A stretch of 64,000 bases of DNA from Solibacillus ferritrahens (GCF_037027585.1 NZ_JAXCLE010000001.1:124001-188000); one strand, 5' to 3'; shown: positions 10,801 through 18,381, numbered from the stretch's first letter. Numbers and translations are program-made. The notes: generated by a model from the sequence alone, not told the origin.

Positions 10801-11808
10801 ACTTTGCTCTGTGAACTATTCTGTGAAGTACTGAATCTTCCACAGGTTGGAACAGACGACAGCTTCTTTGAACTTGGCGGCCACTCGTTATTAGCCGTTC
10901 AGCTTATTGGACGCATTCGCGAGGCTTTCGGTAAAGAGCTCGCAATCGGACATCTATTTGAAGCACCTACCGTATCCGGACTGGCCCATGCTCTGCAAAA
11001 TGGAAAGGATTCTCAAGCTTTAAACGTTGTTCTGCCGCTGCGTGCTGGGGAACAGCCGATCTTTGCCATTCATCCTGCCGGCGGATTGAGTTGGTGCTAT
11101 GCCGGACTATTAAAAAATCTGCCTGCTGAATTTGCCCTTTACGGCATTCAAGCGCAAGGTATTGCGGAAGACTGCGAATTCCCTCACTCGTTGACTGAAA
11201 TGGCAATGAGCTATATTGAGGCAATTAAGGAAATTCAACCAACAGGACCTTATCGTTTGCTCGGCTGGTCACTTGGCGGAAATGTCGTTCAGGAAATGGC
11301 TGTACAACTGGAACGACAAGGAGAATCTGTATCGCTTCTTTGCATTTTGGATGCTTATCCGTTTACATTCGTTCCTCCAGTTGAATTGACCGAGGAACAG
11401 GAGGCTCTTGTTGCGCTGCTTGCCCTAGCCGGCTTTGAACCTGACATGGAAGATGAGGTTACTCAGGAATATGTGATAGACGCATTGAAAGCTGAAGGAA
11501 GTGCAATTGCTACATTGGATGAAACGACGATTTTACGCTTAAAAGAAGTTTATAAAAACTCGATTAACTTATTGAAAAAACATAAGCCTCAAATTTATAA
11601 TGGAGACCTTTTATTTTATAAATCTACACTCGTACCAGATTGGATACCTGATGTTGATGTAGCGTCATGGAAACCATATATCAAGGGAGAGCTAACACAG
11701 ATTGATATTGCCTGTCGCCATAAAGATATGTGTCAATCCATCCCATTAAATGAAATCGGTCAAACTTTAATCAACCACTTAGTAAAGGAGAAAAAAATGT
11801 ATGTCTAA
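4855..11808 (+). CDS. dhbF: Dimodular siderophore NRPS (C-A-PCP-C-A-PCP-TE)
   Basis: A protein of about 2317 residues, close to B. subtilis DhbF. Domains, numbered from the ATG at 4846: C1 about 8-420; A1 about 445-915 with YTSGSTGNPKG near 586; PCP1 with LGGHSLL, Ser 966; C2 from about 1019 with HHISADGW near 1141; A2 about 1470-1940; PCP2 with LGGHSLL, Ser 2014; thioesterase from about 2069 with GWSLGG, Ser 2142. My reading of the A-domain pocket gives D-I-L-Q-L-G-M-I-W (glycine type, as in bacillibactin) and D-F-W-N-V-G-M-V-H (threonine type). The predicted product is a cyclic trimer of DHB-Gly-Thr. C1 has HHLVSDAY, an alanine where HHxxxDG expects glycine. ATG 4846 touches the GGAGG, so ATG 4855 (9-bp spacing) is the better start. 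The gene overlaps mbtH by 8 bp. Confidence 0.95.
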   Translation: MTELRFPLTEAATGIWYAHHLTESPLYNTAEYLHIPASIDTDLLLQAVDATIGSAVGLHIKCSEEEGSLYQTIPSTITFQAEKITCSTEEAFLHMQADVEIVRNLGTDALVRAILFSASSEEHFLYLRIHHLVSDAYSFRLIFQQINERYSALVQNKPYTKHFGDYVQMVEQELQYTTSEQANKDAAYWISKLQETEVISLSRKKSSKMGQVILHQAPLSSATWMNLQQYSKQLHVNMQEVISAAVIAYTKRMTQAKDVIVGIPMMNRFGHKAMSVPSTRVNILPLRASFNTEQTFEELCQIVKGLMDEMKPHQYYRQEQMRRDLQLTTDDQLYGPEINFMPFYENYMFGNVKVENRKVVTGPVEDISFNFYSTPHGMQFDLVANADLYNKVELERHSARFLQFLDLLLDRLDAPIFQLPILLNEEFVMFQDKQGPVSELNNITVYELFKKQMQNMPGATAIRINDTHITYAELDLLVGRIAHQLKAHDIGLEDFVGICMERSIEMVATMLACFKLGAAYIPMDHTYPAERLLYMIEDACPKIVLVNGEVSFIAKGTPIVPLQPSKQIYEPITSCIGQTAYMIYTSGSTGNPKGVVVEMPSLVNFLQAMQCQFSLYEKDNLLAITTISFDISALELYLPLLYGASIHLATKEQVQDPILMQTLIEQQNISIMQATPTVWQMMVQYAKDALNGLTVLVGGEALSRSLAQALLESGATVHNMYGPTETTIWSTCTEINRQDAPSLGSAIDRTEVYVLDAMLQPVPIGVVGELYIAGDGLARCYYNRRSLTAERFVANPFADGKRMYRTGDLVVWQADGNLHYISRADHQVKIRGFRIELGEIENALEEIAAIEQAVVMIREDQPGDKRIVAYVMGHETEEQYRQQLIARLPDYMVPAHFVFMETFPLTNNGKVDRMKLPQPIISHIEKMEPTTRTEETICDFFKGILKLNSVGIDENFFQLGGHSLLATELLLQLRKTFAIDLSISVIFNQPTVKELAQVVEQAKKKSLAVIDRQQVERIPLSHAQRSLWFIQQLDESSASYNIPLVYTFEQPIDVLKLIKVIGKVVEKHAILRTIYPAVDGVPYQQIVDEAPKVLIEEVALDEVQSKIKACTRYAFDLKHEPGFRVTLINMKTLVVVFHHISADGWSLATFTEDLQLAYDLHELEPLTIQYHDFAVWQQTHGVYTNDNLSYWTEKLKNAPDEIELVRDGKRQFQSKPDSETLTFTINAALHRRLQQLAKNKQATLYMVLQSGFLALMTKLGAGEDLILGSPMAGRDQEELLANVGMFINTVAMRTDTSGDPDFVTLLERVKQTCIEAMEHQYVPFDHIVERLKPTRVPSQHPIFQIMFALQNTPQPSLVLENQKADIQLHTVGQPKFDLNIEMREEFVGDKPNGIEVLVEYRTDLYETATVSALMQRYVSVLEQVMNNPILSELNVMLEGEQKKVLLDWNPKGHISEQKTIAEQFEAIAEMHPQRIAVSDDNEELTYLALNRKANQLAHILLEKGVTTETFVALLMPRSVEMIVSILAVLKTGAAYVPIDPVYPQERIDYILKDSAPSCLITSIDLKQEAEAMNALEVIVMEELPLASYPSENIKHHDRLGILHPMNPAYVIYTSGSTGRPKGVVIPNQNVIRLLDATNEWFHFNEEDRWSLFHSYAFDFSVWEIWGALLYGGELVVIPYNVSRSPIDFLELLAEKKITVLNQTPSAFYQLMTVDKEQPELSEKLALRYIVFGGETLNLTRLQEWYDRHPEDAPTLVNMYGITETTVHVSYLSLNEELSQSQANSLIGTAIPDLNIYVLDEQLKPVPPGVVGEMYVTGEGLAQGYLNQASLTAERFIANPYGTPGSRMYRTGDLARWTKNGELDYIGRIDHQVKIRGFRIELGEIEQVLLKHSQIAQVAVIAREDRKEDVRLAAYYIPEQGSAVTEQMLKDFASLSLPAYMVPTSYTCLEQMPLTANGKLDTKQLPAPVITLQELVLPKTPQETLLCELFCEVLNLPQVGTDDSFFELGGHSLLAVQLIGRIREAFGKELAIGHLFEAPTVSGLAHALQNGKDSQALNVVLPLRAGEQPIFAIHPAGGLSWCYAGLLKNLPAEFALYGIQAQGIAEDCEFPHSLTEMAMSYIEAIKEIQPTGPYRLLGWSLGGNVVQEMAVQLERQGESVSLLCILDAYPFTFVPPVELTEEQEALVALLALAGFEPDMEDEVTQEYVIDALKAEGSAIATLDETTILRLKEVYKNSINLLKKHKPQIYNGDLLFYKSTLVPDWIPDVDVASWKPYIKGELTQIDIACRHKDMCQSIPLNEIGQTLINHLVKEKKMYV

Positions 11809-12007
11809 CCCTTTTGAACAAGCTGATCGTGAATACTATGTTTTGCGAAATGCGGAAGAACAATATTCCTTATGGCCAGCAGCGATTCCTGCCCCTGCTG
11901 GATGGGAGATTGCTTTCGGACCAGCTATAAAAGCATCGTGTCAACTATATATAGAAGAAACATGGGTGGATATGAGACCTAAAAGTCTGCGGAGTCTTTT
12001 AGGATGA
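11801..12007 (+). CDS. MbtH-like NRPS accessory protein
   Basis: This 68-residue protein has the MbtH signature: NPFEQADREYYVLRNAE at the start, a SLWP turn, and the closing W.DMRPKSLR segment. MbtH-like proteins bind the core of A domains and help them fold or adenylate; the client here is DhbF. Its start lies inside the last codons of dhbF and its stop shares ATGA with the exporter gene, so the three are translationally coupled. Confidence 0.95.
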   Translation: MSNPFEQADREYYVLRNAEEQYSLWPAAIPAPAGWEIAFGPAIKASCQLYIEETWVDMRPKSLRSLLG

Positions 12008-13371
12008 AAGCCCAACGCGCAATTATTATCGTTCTCTATGTAGTGGCGATGTTCATGGTTTCCATTGATGGAACAATCGTCAACGTGCTACTTCCCACAA
12101 TTGCCAATGAATTTGGTGTAGCTCCAGGTGCGACAAACGCCATTAATATCGGTTACCTTGTCAGCATTGCTGTTGCGTTGCCTGCTGCCGGCTATTTAAG
12201 CAATCGTTTCGGCGTAAAAAAAATGTACCTGCTTTCTGTCAGTATGTTTACATTTGCTTCTCTACTATGCGGGTTGGCGGACAGCTTGGAGGCACTTATT
12301 CTGGCACGGGTTCTGCAAGGACTGGCAGGGGGTATTATTACACCTGTGAGCATGACCTTGCTATTTCGGACATTTTCTCCACCTGAAAGACAAAACCTGT
12401 CCCGTTCATTAGTATTGCCAATCGCTTTTGCACCGGCGATTGGCCCCCTTGTGGGAGGACTGTTTTCCGAATATTTATCATGGAACTGGGCGTTTTTCAT
12501 TAATATTCCGTTTGGCCTCATAATCGTACTGATCGGGCTTTATGCCGTCAACGAGTTCGAGCTATTTAAAGCACCATTTGATACGAAGGGCTATGTGCTC
12601 ATTGCAATCGGTTTGCCAATGTTAATGCTGACACTTAGTCTCATTGCTTCTCAAGGTATTTCTTTAGCTGTCGTAATAAGCGCGGTCATCGGTGTATTTT
12701 TATTAAGACGCTTTTATGTATATGAACAACAAATAAAGGAACCTCTTCTAGATGTACGTCTTTATGAAGAGCCACAGTTTCGTTCTTCAAGTCTTGTTGC
12801 GATGTGTTCTATGGGTGCCTTAATGGGAATGCTTTACCTGTTCCCTCTTATGTATCAATATACTTACTCGGCTTCACCGTTAGAAAGCTCCCTAATTACG
12901 TTTACCGAAGCACTCGGATTGATGGTGGCATCAAAATTACTGCCTGGAACGGCTAAACGTTTTGGCATGCTTTTCACAGTACGTCTTGGTCTGATCGGGA
13001 CTGTTATTATTTTTTGCTGCATCGCCATCATTGGTCCTTCTGCAAACCCTTGGCTATTGCGCGGCTTGATGTTCGCAATGGGTATATGTTTAGGTCATAG
13101 CGTAATCGGCTCTCAAATCTCTGCCTTTCATCATGTAGCGAAAAGCCAAATGAGTAAAGCAACAACACTGTACAATATGCTCAATCGAGTTGGCGCGGCT
13201 GCAGGAATTGCGCTTGTCGCGACTACATTAACAGTGACTGGTCGTTACTTTTCAGAAATGCTTTCTTATCAATATGCACTTATTGCTACGGTTGGACTGC
13301 TTTTGGCAGGTCTAGGCTGTTCTTTATTTGCCAAAGAACAGGAAACCATTCTAAAAGGTGAGAAAGCATGA
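12004..13371 (+). CDS. MFS transporter, DHA2-type, probable siderophore exporter
   Basis: A 455-residue polytopic membrane protein. The first segment contains the DHA-family signature MVSIDGTIVNVLLPTIA, followed by the MFS loop motif LSNRFGVKKMYL and LARVLQGLAGGIITPV. The protein is coupled at both ends by 4-bp ATGA overlaps to mbtH and to the sfp-type gene. Its position inside the Fur-controlled operon argues for export of the finished catecholate, as YmfD/YmfE does for bacillibactin in B. subtilis. Export is inferred from context; the family also includes drug exporters. Confidence 0.85.
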   Translation: MKAQRAIIIVLYVVAMFMVSIDGTIVNVLLPTIANEFGVAPGATNAINIGYLVSIAVALPAAGYLSNRFGVKKMYLLSVSMFTFASLLCGLADSLEALILARVLQGLAGGIITPVSMTLLFRTFSPPERQNLSRSLVLPIAFAPAIGPLVGGLFSEYLSWNWAFFINIPFGLIIVLIGLYAVNEFELFKAPFDTKGYVLIAIGLPMLMLTLSLIASQGISLAVVISAVIGVFLLRRFYVYEQQIKEPLLDVRLYEEPQFRSSSLVAMCSMGALMGMLYLFPLMYQYTYSASPLESSLITFTEALGLMVASKLLPGTAKRFGMLFTVRLGLIGTVIIFCCIAIIGPSANPWLLRGLMFAMGICLGHSVIGSQISAFHHVAKSQMSKATTLYNMLNRVGAAAGIALVATTLTVTGRYFSEMLSYQYALIATVGLLLAGLGCSLFAKEQETILKGEKA

Positions 13372-14021
13372 CAACAGTTGCCTATTGTAAAATCGACGAT
13401 ATGCCTGCAGAATGGCAACATTATCTTCCTTTTTTAGAAGCGGAAGTGGTTCAGCGTGTTGAGCGAATGAGGAAAGTGGAAGATCAGTTGCGAACAGTTT
13501 GTGCCCATTTGCTGACGAAAATGGTATTGGTGACGACTTTCAAAAAGGAATTGTCGGATGTTTGCTTTTCCAAAGATTCAAACGGTAAGTACCAAATGGA
13601 ACAAGACCTTCACTTCAACATTACGCATTCGGAGAATTATGTAGCCTGTGCCATTAGTAAATTTCCGGTCGGCATAGATATTGAACAACACGTAAAAAGA
13701 GATTTCTCGCTCTTTCAATCTTTATGGAGTGATGAGGAAAAGCAGCTTTATCCGCTTCATGAACAGGAAGCATTCTATTCGCTGTGGACTGCAAAGGAAA
13801 GTTACGGGAAGTACAAAGGCTTTGGTCTGCAAAGTTGTTTGACAGAAGTAACCATTCATCAAGATGGGACAATCCACCTTCCTGATAGAATCGAAAAGGC
13901 CCTTGCTGTTCCTTTTGTTATTGCTCCTAATTACAGTACTACGGTATGTATCGAGGATTCCTTAGAAGCAGTAACCAGGTATGAGTGGGAACAAATTGGA
14001 GCATTTTTTAATAGTGTCTAG
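13368..14021 (+). CDS. sfp: 4'-phosphopantetheinyl transferase, Sfp type
   Basis: A 217-residue enzyme with both hallmark motifs, VGIDIEQH near residue 101 (Mg-binding Asp and Glu) and WTAKESYGKYKG near residue 140. It moves the phosphopantetheine arm from CoA to the serines of the ArCP and the two PCP domains of DhbF. It is the last gene of the plus-strand operon and overlaps the exporter gene by 4 bp. A strong terminator follows its stop. Size and motifs fit the Sfp/EntD group, and it may also modify other carrier proteins in the cell. Confidence 0.93.
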   Translation: MTTVAYCKIDDMPAEWQHYLPFLEAEVVQRVERMRKVEDQLRTVCAHLLTKMVLVTTFKKELSDVCFSKDSNGKYQMEQDLHFNITHSENYVACAISKFPVGIDIEQHVKRDFSLFQSLWSDEEKQLYPLHEQEAFYSLWTAKESYGKYKGFGLQSCLTEVTIHQDGTIHLPDRIEKALAVPFVIAPNYSTTVCIEDSLEAVTRYEWEQIGAFFNSV

Positions 14022-14034
14022 ATTTTCATTAAAG

Positions 14035-14071
14035 AAAGCCTGTAACCATTTAGAACCGGTTGCAGGCTTTT
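14035..14071. terminator. Bidirectional terminator between the convergent sfp and P450 genes
   Basis: AAAGCCTGTAACC and GGTTGCAGGCTTT form a 13-bp stem with one G-T wobble around a 10-nt loop, with T-rich or A-rich flanks on both sides. It separates the two convergent transcription units. Confidence 0.85.
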
Positions 14072-14081
14072 CCTATTCATT

Positions 14082-15332
14082 TTACAGTCGCTGGACATTT
14101 TTAATGATGAAGTTACTTTTAGGGAGACTTGGAATGCTTACTTTGCTGTAGCTTAAATCCTGCTCCGGAATATCGTATGTCATTTTGTTGACCAAAAAGT
14201 CGAGACTCACTTTCATAATTTCTATCGTTACCCACTCACCTGCACAGCGATGGCCTAGATAGTAATCACCGCCACCTTGGGGAATAAAGCTGAAAGGACT
14301 GCCATCCCAGTTCTCAAAGCGGCTCGGTTGAAACACTTCAGGATTTCCCCAAATATTAATATCATGATTCGTACCATACAGATCAAGCAAGGTTAAAGTA
14401 CCTTTTTCAAACGTATAATCTTTCCAAGTAAAATCTTCTTTTACTTCTGCAGCGGCAAATGGGAAGAATGGATAAAAACGTCGCACTTCCTGAACAAACA
14501 TCTGCGCAATCTTTCTATCGCCGGATTTAAGTTTTTCGCGCTCTTCCGGGTAATGGTGGACGGCTAATGCAGAAAAGTTAATATAGACTGAAATCGCTAC
14601 AATTGGTCTTAATATATTGATTACTTCAACAGAAGCGATTTTCGTATCGAGAAGGTTGCCTTCCAAATCATGGTGCCACGCAAATGTATACAATGCCGTA
14701 CCTTCTTCTGGATTCAGTTTGCCACCACGCACTTCATCGATAATATTACCCATCCACTTTTCTACTTGATTTCGTGCATGTCTCCCTGCCCAATGCGCTG
14801 GTCCAATAGCTGTTGCTGATTCGAACATTGCCCTTAAATCGTGTGCCAGTTTTTTCATGTCCTTTTCTTCTACTGGCACGCCGGCCCACTCACAGGCGGT
14901 ACGGCACATAATTTCCAGAGTTTCTTCATAAAGCTCGATTTCGTCCATCCGCTGCCACTTATATAAAGCCATTTCCCACTCTTTAGCTACAATTTCATTC
15001 AATTTTTCAAGTCGTTTCGGTGTCATAATCGACATAAACATTTCTTTACGATGTTTATGGGCATCTCCGTCTAGTGACTGCACACCATTTTTGCCAAACA
15101 ATGTTTCCGCAACACGGTTTGGTGCAACACCTTGCCTTTTGAATTTGCTGTTGTCATAAAAAATATCTGCGGCTTCTTTTCCGCCCATACAGATCGCTTT
15201 TTTTCCAAGTAACCTCGTTTCAAAAACGTCTGAATGGAAACTTTGACGTCTATTCAATATATACAAATAGCCTTCCCTCAGAAGATTTAAGCTGTGGTCA
15301 AGTCCTTCTTCCTTTGGTACTGAATTTGACAT
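14082..15332 (-). CDS. Cytochrome P450, CYP152 (fatty-acid peroxygenase) family
   Basis: A 416-residue P450 that resembles P450-BSbeta (CYP152A1) of B. subtilis along its whole length. With the ATG at 15332, 8 bp after AAAGGAG, key residues fall at the same numbers as in CYP152A1: Gln85, the acid-pair Arg242-Pro243 in LRPIVAIS, and haem ligand Cys363 in GHRCAGEW. CYP152 enzymes use hydrogen peroxide to hydroxylate fatty acids at the alpha or beta carbon. Gln85 fits hydroxylases; the decarboxylase OleT has His85. The gene lies between the siderophore operons on the minus strand but follows an intrinsic terminator after dhbB, so it probably has its own promoter. A role in the siderophore is not shown. 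Confidence 0.9.
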   Translation of the reverse strand: MSNSVPKEEGLDHSLNLLREGYLYILNRRQSFHSDVFETRLLGKKAICMGGKEAADIFYDNSKFKRQGVAPNRVAETLFGKNGVQSLDGDAHKHRKEMFMSIMTPKRLEKLNEIVAKEWEMALYKWQRMDEIELYEETLEIMCRTACEWAGVPVEEKDMKKLAHDLRAMFESATAIGPAHWAGRHARNQVEKWMGNIIDEVRGGKLNPEEGTALYTFAWHHDLEGNLLDTKIASVEVINILRPIVAISVYINFSALAVHHYPEEREKLKSGDRKIAQMFVQEVRRFYPFFPFAAAEVKEDFTWKDYTFEKGTLTLLDLYGTNHDINIWGNPEVFQPSRFENWDGSPFSFIPQGGGDYYLGHRCAGEWVTIEIMKVSLDFLVNKMTYDIPEQDLSYSKVSIPSLPKSNFIIKNVQRL

Positions 15333-15364
15333 ATTATTCACTCCTTTTTATATAAATAACATTG

Positions 15365-15375
15365 TTGGTAACCAA
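15365..15375. promoter_or_regulatory. Dyad TTGGTAACCAA upstream of the P450 gene
   Basis: A perfect 5-1-5 inverted repeat lies in the 100-bp space between the dhbB terminator and the P450 start. On the minus strand a TTGGTT-17-TATAAA pair overlaps it. It may be an operator for the P450 gene; no regulator can be named. Confidence 0.35.
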
Positions 15376-15430
15376 TTCCCTGTTTATTCTTTTAAAAAAC
15401 TTACCTCTGATTAATACCGCCAATAAAAAT

Positions 15431-15473
15431 CAAAAACCAGGCAGCAAAAAACAAATTGTTTTTCACTACCTGG
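15431..15473 (-). terminator. Terminator of the dhbACB operon
   Basis: On the minus strand CCAGGTAGTGAAAAACA pairs with TGTTTTTTGCTGCCTGG with few mismatches and is followed by TTTTTGATTTTT. It lies after the dhbB stop and before the P450 gene, so it separates them transcriptionally. Confidence 0.8.
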
Positions 15474-15506
15474 CTATTTAAATTAAACTTTTCACTTCGT
15501 TTCGGC

Positions 15507-16196
15507 TTACCAAGCAGGGTTGCTTGTTACTTGTACTTGCTCCTCTACGGAAGACGGTTCACTGTTTAGCTGGTCAATAATCTGCTTTGTAGAAAAGACC
15601 GCGCCACAGCGTTGTGCTACGTATTTAATTGCCATTTCATGCTCCTCTATTGTGAAATCAGCGACCGCATCTGCAATGAAAAATGGCTGTATGTCCGTCA
15701 TGAAAGCCTCTCCAGCTGTCATGAGGCAACCAATATGAGCATAAACGCCACAGATGATTAACTGATCACGTCCTTGTTCGTGCATGATTTCCAATAAATT
15801 TGTTTTCTTAAATGCACTGTAGCGCCACTTTTTCAACACGATATCGTCTGATCCTGGTGCCAATTCATCAATTACTTTTGTAATGTTCGGATCATCTTTA
15901 AGTCCTGGTCCCCAGAAATCAGTCAGCAACGCCCGGTCCTCAGCTTTTTGATTACCCGATTGCGCTGTATATACAACAGGGATGCCAAGCTCATCACATT
16001 TTTTTCGGATTGCCTGTATGTTGGCGACTAATTGAGGGATTAATGATTCATCTTGCTTGTAGTAATCAATAAAGTATTGCTGCATGTCATGAATTAATAG
16101 AACAGATCTGTTCGAATCCGCTTCCCATAGTACTTTATTTTTCGGAAGATTACTTTCTTTTGGCATTTCGTATGAAGAGATAGCTGGAATAGCCAT
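15507..16196 (-). CDS. dhbB: Isochorismatase without carrier domain
   Basis: A 229-residue cysteine-hydrolase-fold enzyme that cleaves isochorismate to 2,3-dihydro-2,3-dihydroxybenzoate and pyruvate. The MAIPAISSYEMP start is typical of DhbB/EntB. Catalytic-type residues are visible: Asp in LLIHDMQQYFIDYY, Lys in VLKKWRYSAF and the region ICGVYAHIGCLMTAGEAF. B. subtilis DhbB is about 312 residues because it carries an ArCP at the C-terminus; here the protein ends after the hydrolase and a short tail, and the carrier is a separate gene. It follows dhbC by 40 bp. Confidence 0.94.
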   Translation of the reverse strand: MAIPAISSYEMPKESNLPKNKVLWEADSNRSVLLIHDMQQYFIDYYKQDESLIPQLVANIQAIRKKCDELGIPVVYTAQSGNQKAEDRALLTDFWGPGLKDDPNITKVIDELAPGSDDIVLKKWRYSAFKKTNLLEIMHEQGRDQLIICGVYAHIGCLMTAGEAFMTDIQPFFIADAVADFTIEEHEMAIKYVAQRCGAVFSTKQIIDQLNSEPSSVEEQVQVTSNPAW

Positions 16197-16236
16197 CGAA
16201 TCACTCCTTTTATATGTTTTTAGTTGATTCGTTCAA

Positions 16237-17439
16237 TTAAATATCTTTAAACTGCTCTGTATTAATCCCCATTGCGCGAAGCATCGTTTGGAATTTAGCA
16301 CCAGTTTCGGCTAGTTCTTCTTCAGGCTTCGACTCGCCGACAATGCCTGCACCTGCAAATAATCGTAATGAATGCCCATTTGCCTCTGCACATCGTATTG
16401 TTACGACCCATTCTCCGTTTCCTTCGGCATCACACCAGCCAACCATGCCCGTAAAGAATCCACGGTCAAACGGTTCAATTTCAGAGATTGCCTGTCTTGC
16501 CTTTTCAGTAGGAGAACCACAAACAGCTGGAGTAGGTTGTAGTGCAGCCGCCAAATCAAACGATGATATTTCCGTATCCAGCAACTCTCCTTTAACGACA
16601 GTCGAGAGATGCCACATCGTTTCAGTAGTGACCAACGAAGGTTTTTCTGGAACCTCCATATTTTTAAGGAATGGAGACAAAGCATTCGCTACATTCTCCA
16701 CTACTACCGCATGCTCATACAGGTCCTTTGGAGAAGATAGCAGCTCTTTTGCGCGTCTTTGATCTTCTACAGGATCTTTACTTCGTGGTCTTGAACCTGC
16801 CAACGGATTCGCAATCGCATGCATACCTTGTCTTGAAACGAGCAGCTCTGGACTAGCGCCGATTAGTGTGGTCCTTTGCTCCTCGGAAGCAATATCCGTT
16901 GCAAACGTATAGCCATGTTTATTTTGATAGGCAAGATTATGTAAAAGCTGTGGAATATCAACAGACTCCGTTAAGCTCAGTTCCAATGAACGTGAGATTA
17001 CGATTTTGTCCAGCTCACCGGAACGAATTTTTTCAATACCTTGCTCTACTCCTTTCATGTAATACTCAGGAGATGGAACAGATATTAGCTCATTGACAGC
17101 TACTGGAGCGGAACTGACCTGTCCTCTTCCCTCTTTTTGAAATGAAGGAGAAAAATGAACGGAATTAGGAACATGCAAACAGGCCTTTTTAGAGGAATCA
17201 AAGGGTACAGCCCCAGTCACGATTGGATATGGGTGTCCCTGCTCTTTTGCTTTTTTAAGTGTCAAGGCAACCTTTTTAGGCAACTCAACCATTTGTTTTT
17301 CATGGTCTTCTTCAGACGGCACTTGCATGAATACACCTTTTCCTAAAATCGTTCGGTATGGAGTCTCGATGAAGAAGTCACCAACTCGATAATCATCTAA
17401 AAGTTCTTGTTCAATTACTGCGTTTTGTTTGCTTACCAT
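16237..17439 (-). CDS. dhbC: Isochorismate synthase
   Basis: A 400-residue chorismate-binding enzyme that converts chorismate to isochorismate with Mg2+, the entry step from the shikimate pathway. The C-terminal half shows the family core: GASPELLVSR, the GSRPRSKDP loop, ELLSSPKDLYEHAVVVENV, VCGSPTEKA and FDRGFFTGMVGW. Length equals B. subtilis DhbC. An AAGGAG site precedes the ATG. It is the second gene of the Fur-controlled dhbACB unit, 45 bp after dhbA. Confidence 0.95.
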   Translation of the reverse strand: MVSKQNAVIEQELLDDYRVGDFFIETPYRTILGKGVFMQVPSEEDHEKQMVELPKKVALTLKKAKEQGHPYPIVTGAVPFDSSKKACLHVPNSVHFSPSFQKEGRGQVSSAPVAVNELISVPSPEYYMKGVEQGIEKIRSGELDKIVISRSLELSLTESVDIPQLLHNLAYQNKHGYTFATDIASEEQRTTLIGASPELLVSRQGMHAIANPLAGSRPRSKDPVEDQRRAKELLSSPKDLYEHAVVVENVANALSPFLKNMEVPEKPSLVTTETMWHLSTVVKGELLDTEISSFDLAAALQPTPAVCGSPTEKARQAISEIEPFDRGFFTGMVGWCDAEGNGEWVVTIRCAEANGHSLRLFAGAGIVGESKPEEELAETGAKFQTMLRAMGINTEQFKDI

Positions 17440-17484
17440 ACTACCTCTCCTTTTATTTAATTATTCAGAATTCAACAGGCAGAT

Positions 17485-18273
17485 TTAACTCGCTCCTAAC
17501 GTTGCTCCACCATCCACGACAAGGTTGCTCATTGTAATATGGCTAGATTGATCGGATAGGAAAAATAAAATAGCATCGACAATGTTTTGGGGCTGAGCAA
17601 TCTTTTTCAGCGGAATTCCTACTTTAAAACTTTCAGGTATACCTTTAATCATCATTTCAGCCCCATTATCATCTGTCCAAAGAGAACGCTGCATGTCCGT
17701 ATCAGTTGAGCCAGGTGAGACAATGTTACAGCGAATGCCATGTTCTGCGAGCTCTAAACCTAGACACTTTGTAAACATAACGGTTGCTGCCTTTGATGCT
17801 GCATAGGCTGCCATTGAAATTCTGGGCACACTAGCCGCATTAGAGCCGACTGTTACGATAGATCCTTTTTTCCTTGGAATCATATAACGACTTATCGCTC
17901 TAGAAACGTTAAAAACCCCTGTCGTATTAATCGAAAATGTTCTCGCCCAATCTTGGTTACTAAATGTCTGAATAGGGCCGCTAGACAGTATTCCAGCAAC
18001 ATTTACAAGCATTTCAATTGGTCCTATTTCACTTTCGACTGTGTCTACAATTGCATCGATTGCCATACTATCCCCTACATCTGCTGGAAAAGCGAATACC
18101 TCGAATCCTTGTTCCTTAAAACGGTTAACCTGGAGATTTAATTGTTCCTCGTTATAATCTACAACCGCAACTTTTACACCTTGTATAGCCAAACTCTCGA
18201 CAAGGGTTCTACCAATTCCTTGGGCTCCCCCTGTTACAAGTGCAACTTTCCCTTTCAATTCCTGAAAGTTCAC
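17485..18273 (-). CDS. dhbA: 2,3-dihydro-2,3-dihydroxybenzoate dehydrogenase
   Basis: A 262-residue short-chain dehydrogenase that oxidises 2,3-dihydro-DHB to 2,3-dihydroxybenzoate with NAD+. It has the cofactor motif TGGAQGIG near residue 15, the structural NVAG motif and the catalytic YAASKAA near residue 158. The start is GTG at 18273 after AAAGGAAGTG. It is the promoter-proximal gene of the minus-strand dhbACB unit and has a perfect Fur box 78 bp upstream. Other SDRs look alike, but the neighbours fix the assignment. Confidence 0.93.
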   Translation of the reverse strand: MNFQELKGKVALVTGGAQGIGRTLVESLAIQGVKVAVVDYNEEQLNLQVNRFKEQGFEVFAFPADVGDSMAIDAIVDTVESEIGPIEMLVNVAGILSSGPIQTFSNQDWARTFSINTTGVFNVSRAISRYMIPRKKGSIVTVGSNAASVPRISMAAYAASKAATVMFTKCLGLELAEHGIRCNIVSPGSTDTDMQRSLWTDDNGAEMMIKGIPESFKVGIPLKKIAQPQNIVDAILFFLSDQSSHITMSNLVVDGGATLGAS

Positions 18274-18350
18274 ATCAACACTTCCTTTCTCAATTTATAG
18301 CGATATGTAAAGATAGCTTAATTTCCTATAAGAATCTCATCAATCAATAA

Positions 18351-18365
18351 TGATAATCATTATCA
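18351..18365. promoter_or_regulatory. Fur box upstream of dhbA
   Basis: TGATAATCATTATCA is a perfect 7-1-7 Fur operator. It sits at about +10 to +24 of the predicted dhbA transcript, the same relation as at the dhbE promoter. Confidence 0.93.
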
Positions 18366-18381
18366 GTTGATTCTATTAGCA

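Noticed and set aside
14082..16196. P450 as the fourth gene of the dhbACB operon
   Set aside because: A good intrinsic terminator lies between dhbB and the P450 gene (15431-15473), so common transcription is not supported by the sequence.
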